Source of the DNA: Candidatus Woesearchaeota archaeon CG10_big_fil_rev_8_21_14_0_10_37_12
GTDB taxonomy: Archaea; Nanobdellota; Nanobdellia; Woesearchaeales; ARS49
DNA: 64,000 nt
Direction of reading: 5' to 3'
Assembly (NCBI GenBank): GCA_002762795.1
Contig: PCYA01000008.1
Location: 1 to 64,000, forward strand
Shown: positions 62,777 through 64,000 of the stretch, piece after piece
Layout: the number at the start of each line of letters is the position of its first letter
How positions within the stretch are numbered: the stretch's first letter is position 1
Made by a program: the position numbers and the translations under genes
The notes under the pieces: generated by a model
Seen by the model: only the letters and a program-made list of their open reading frames with translations
What the model was told of the DNA's origin: nothing
Database searches by the model: none

Positions 62777-63568
62777 TTATTTCTTATCCCACAACAAATT
62801 AAATGTGTTTTCAAAGTTTTTGGCAAAACCTTCAGCAGCCGCCCAAACACCAAAATCGTAATTTGGATGAGTATTATCATCCAACACCATAAAAGTAACT
62901 TGATTGCCATCAAAAACACAAAAACGCGCAGGGACGTTTGCAACTTGCTTGATTTTTGCCAAACCTGCAAGCTTTTTCATCGCAGCATCAGAACCCTTAT
63001 CCTTTCCTGATGTTAAGATCTTAATAGAAACACCTTTTGCCTTTGCTTTCTGTAATACTCCTTTAAGCGCATCGGCTTTACGCACAAGACCTTGTGCAGT
63101 TGTTGAAATACAAATTGTTTTTTGCGCATTTTTAATACGAGAAGAAAGATGATGGTACAAATTCTGGCGGCCTCTTACTGCGCCAGTAAGATCAACAGGA
63201 TCAACCATCTTAATACCCTGATCGTGCAAATTGTTAAGCTCTGTAAGAACTTCACTTTCTTTAAGCTTCTCAATCACTTTTTCCTGTCTTTCCGCGTCTT
63301 CATGAATGGATTTCTTAACTCGATCAACAACTTCCGCAGGAGGCACAGCAATATATTTTATGGGTTTGCCGAGCTTCATCACAACAAAACCCTTTCGTTC
63401 AAGACTTTCAAGAACATCGTAACTTCTGCTTCTTGGCACGTTTGCAATATCAGACAGCTCTCCTGCAGTTGCAATACCCCTTGACAACAAAGCAGTCCAT
63501 AATTTTGCTTCATAGCTGTTAAGCCCAAAATCTTTAAGTTTACCTAAAAAATCCTTCTGAACAATCAT
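62777..63568 (-). CDS. TrmB-family transcriptional regulator
   Basis: 263 residues from the ATG at 63568 with GGGGGAAT upstream; the longer frame is rejected. LKDFGLNSYEAKLWTALLSR, ADIANVPRSRSYDVLESLER is the TrmB winged helix. The C-terminal half is the PLD-like domain (TICISTTAQGLVRKADAL). Lies directly beside oriC, diverging from the gene at 63977. Confidence 0.88.
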   Translation of the reverse strand: MIVQKDFLGKLKDFGLNSYEAKLWTALLSRGIATAGELSDIANVPRSRSYDVLESLERKGFVVMKLGKPIKYIAVPPAEVVDRVKKSIHEDAERQEKVIEKLKESEVLTELNNLHDQGIKMVDPVDLTGAVRGRQNLYHHLSSRIKNAQKTICISTTAQGLVRKADALKGVLQKAKAKGVSIKILTSGKDKGSDAAMKKLAGLAKIKQVANVPARFCVFDGNQVTFMVLDDNTHPNYDFGVWAAAEGFAKNFENTFNLLWDKK

Positions 63569-63651
63569 TACTATTCCCCCGTTGCGTTCATCACCCTTGT
63601 TACTCCTGAGCAGGCATAACACATATATAAAGCTTTCTTTTTAGTCTGACA

Positions 63652-63934
63652 GACCCTTTGATTTCCTGTGGAGGTTGTATTGTTTTTTGTGGGTTTTGAT
63701 TTTACCATGAAAACCAACAGAAAAAATTAAAAAACCAAATAAATTATTTATTTATTTATTTATTAATTTATTTATTAATTAATTATTATATAGAAAATAA
63801 TAATAATTGGTTGTTTTTTGACGTAAATCTTTCTATTTCTTCTACAGATTTCACAATAAGGAGCAAAAACACAAAAACACATTAAAACAAACAACAATAA
63901 AAACACCAACTCCACAGGAAATCAAGGGGTGGGA
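63652..63934. other. Candidate replication origin (oriC) with inverted ORB boxes
   Basis: Two long boxes in inverted orientation share CTCCACAGGAAATCAA followed by a G run: 63652-63677 (minus) and 63907-63934 (plus, ending AAGGGGTGGGAC). They match the archaeal origin recognition box pattern (CCAGTGGAAAC-A-AGGGG with its G string). Between them 230 bases are AT-rich, with ATTTATTTATTTATT runs at about 63740-63790 that would unwind easily. The following gene starts at 63977. Confidence 0.82.
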
Positions 63935-63946
63935 CATCTCCAAAGC

Positions 63947-63958
63947 TTTAAATAGTAA
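63947..63958 (+). promoter_or_regulatory. TATA box of the gene at the window edge
   Basis: CTTTAAATAGTA lies about 20-30 bases before the ATG at 63977, consistent with a leaderless transcript starting near the ATG. Confidence 0.5.
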
Positions 63959-63976
63959 ATAATAAAATATTTCCAC

Positions 63977-64000
63977 ATGAAAGAAAAGGGGCTGGTAGAT
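63977..64000 (+). CDS. Start of a gene next to oriC, probably orc1/cdc6 (partial)
   Basis: Only eight codons, MKEKGLVD, are visible before the window ends. Identity as the initiator Orc1/Cdc6 is inferred from location: archaeal origins are usually beside it, with the ORB G-string pointing at the gene. Confidence 0.4.

Overview
The window reads as the chromosome of an AT-rich DPANN archaeon, most like Woesearchaeota/Pacearchaeota (inferred from gene content, not from a database search). Archaeal hallmarks are TBP, TFE, MCM, PCNA, Hjc, Hef, Sec61 beta, NAC, archaeal RNase J, RNase P RNA plus Rnp1, and the canonical archaeal S10/spc ribosomal protein order. A single-chain primase and many tiny membrane proteins point to DPANN. 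Bacterial-type GyrA, ScpB, Cfa and a YbaK domain suggest past transfer.

Layout. 0.1-4.7 kb: a DUF3419/BtaA-like gene interrupted by a repeat, an intron-containing tRNA-His, a methyltransferase-like gene, a MinD-type operon, and NAC/Sec61 beta. 4.8-10.3 kb: palindromic repeats, a PRTase-like gene squeezed between two repeats, RNase P RNA, Cfa, and a 907-residue ThrRS with three editing-type modules. 10.8-16.5 kb: one operon with a condensin-like gene (ScpB), a zinc ribbon, GyrA and a THUMP methyltransferase. 16.5-27 kb: accessory region with a paralogous coiled-coil trio, PRTase, PEBP, YbaK, an orphan binding protein with a divergent TrmB regulator, two toxin-antitoxin modules, lipoproteins, FkbM and tRNA-Leu. 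27-43 kb: RNase J, PCNA, UbiA, small protein operons, TraB, a degenerate M50 protein, Hef, HtpX and the fused primase. 43.5-57.4 kb: 24 ribosomal protein genes with aIF1 and Rnp1, then SecY and an EMC3/YidC-like insertase. 57.5-64 kb: TBP, MCM, a surface protein, Hjc, TFE, TrmB, and a replication origin (inverted ORB-like boxes around an AT-rich core) in front of a gene that starts at the window edge, probably orc1/cdc6.

The most unusual feature is a set of intergenic nested palindromes. One superfamily has two tandem hairpins whose inner stems end in GGGGTAT; stem sequences differ between copies while pairing is kept. Some copies carry serial arrays of roughly 20-bp hairpins joined by shared 3-5-nt junctions, and empty-site copies of the same host repeats are present for comparison. 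Similar small palindromes have invaded the start of a DUF3419 gene, the leader of uL18 and the flank of a tRNA gene. No transposase is visible in the window. The second highlight is the ThrRS, which carries an archaeal DTD-like editing domain, an inserted YbaK domain and a catalytically degenerate bacterial-type editing domain.
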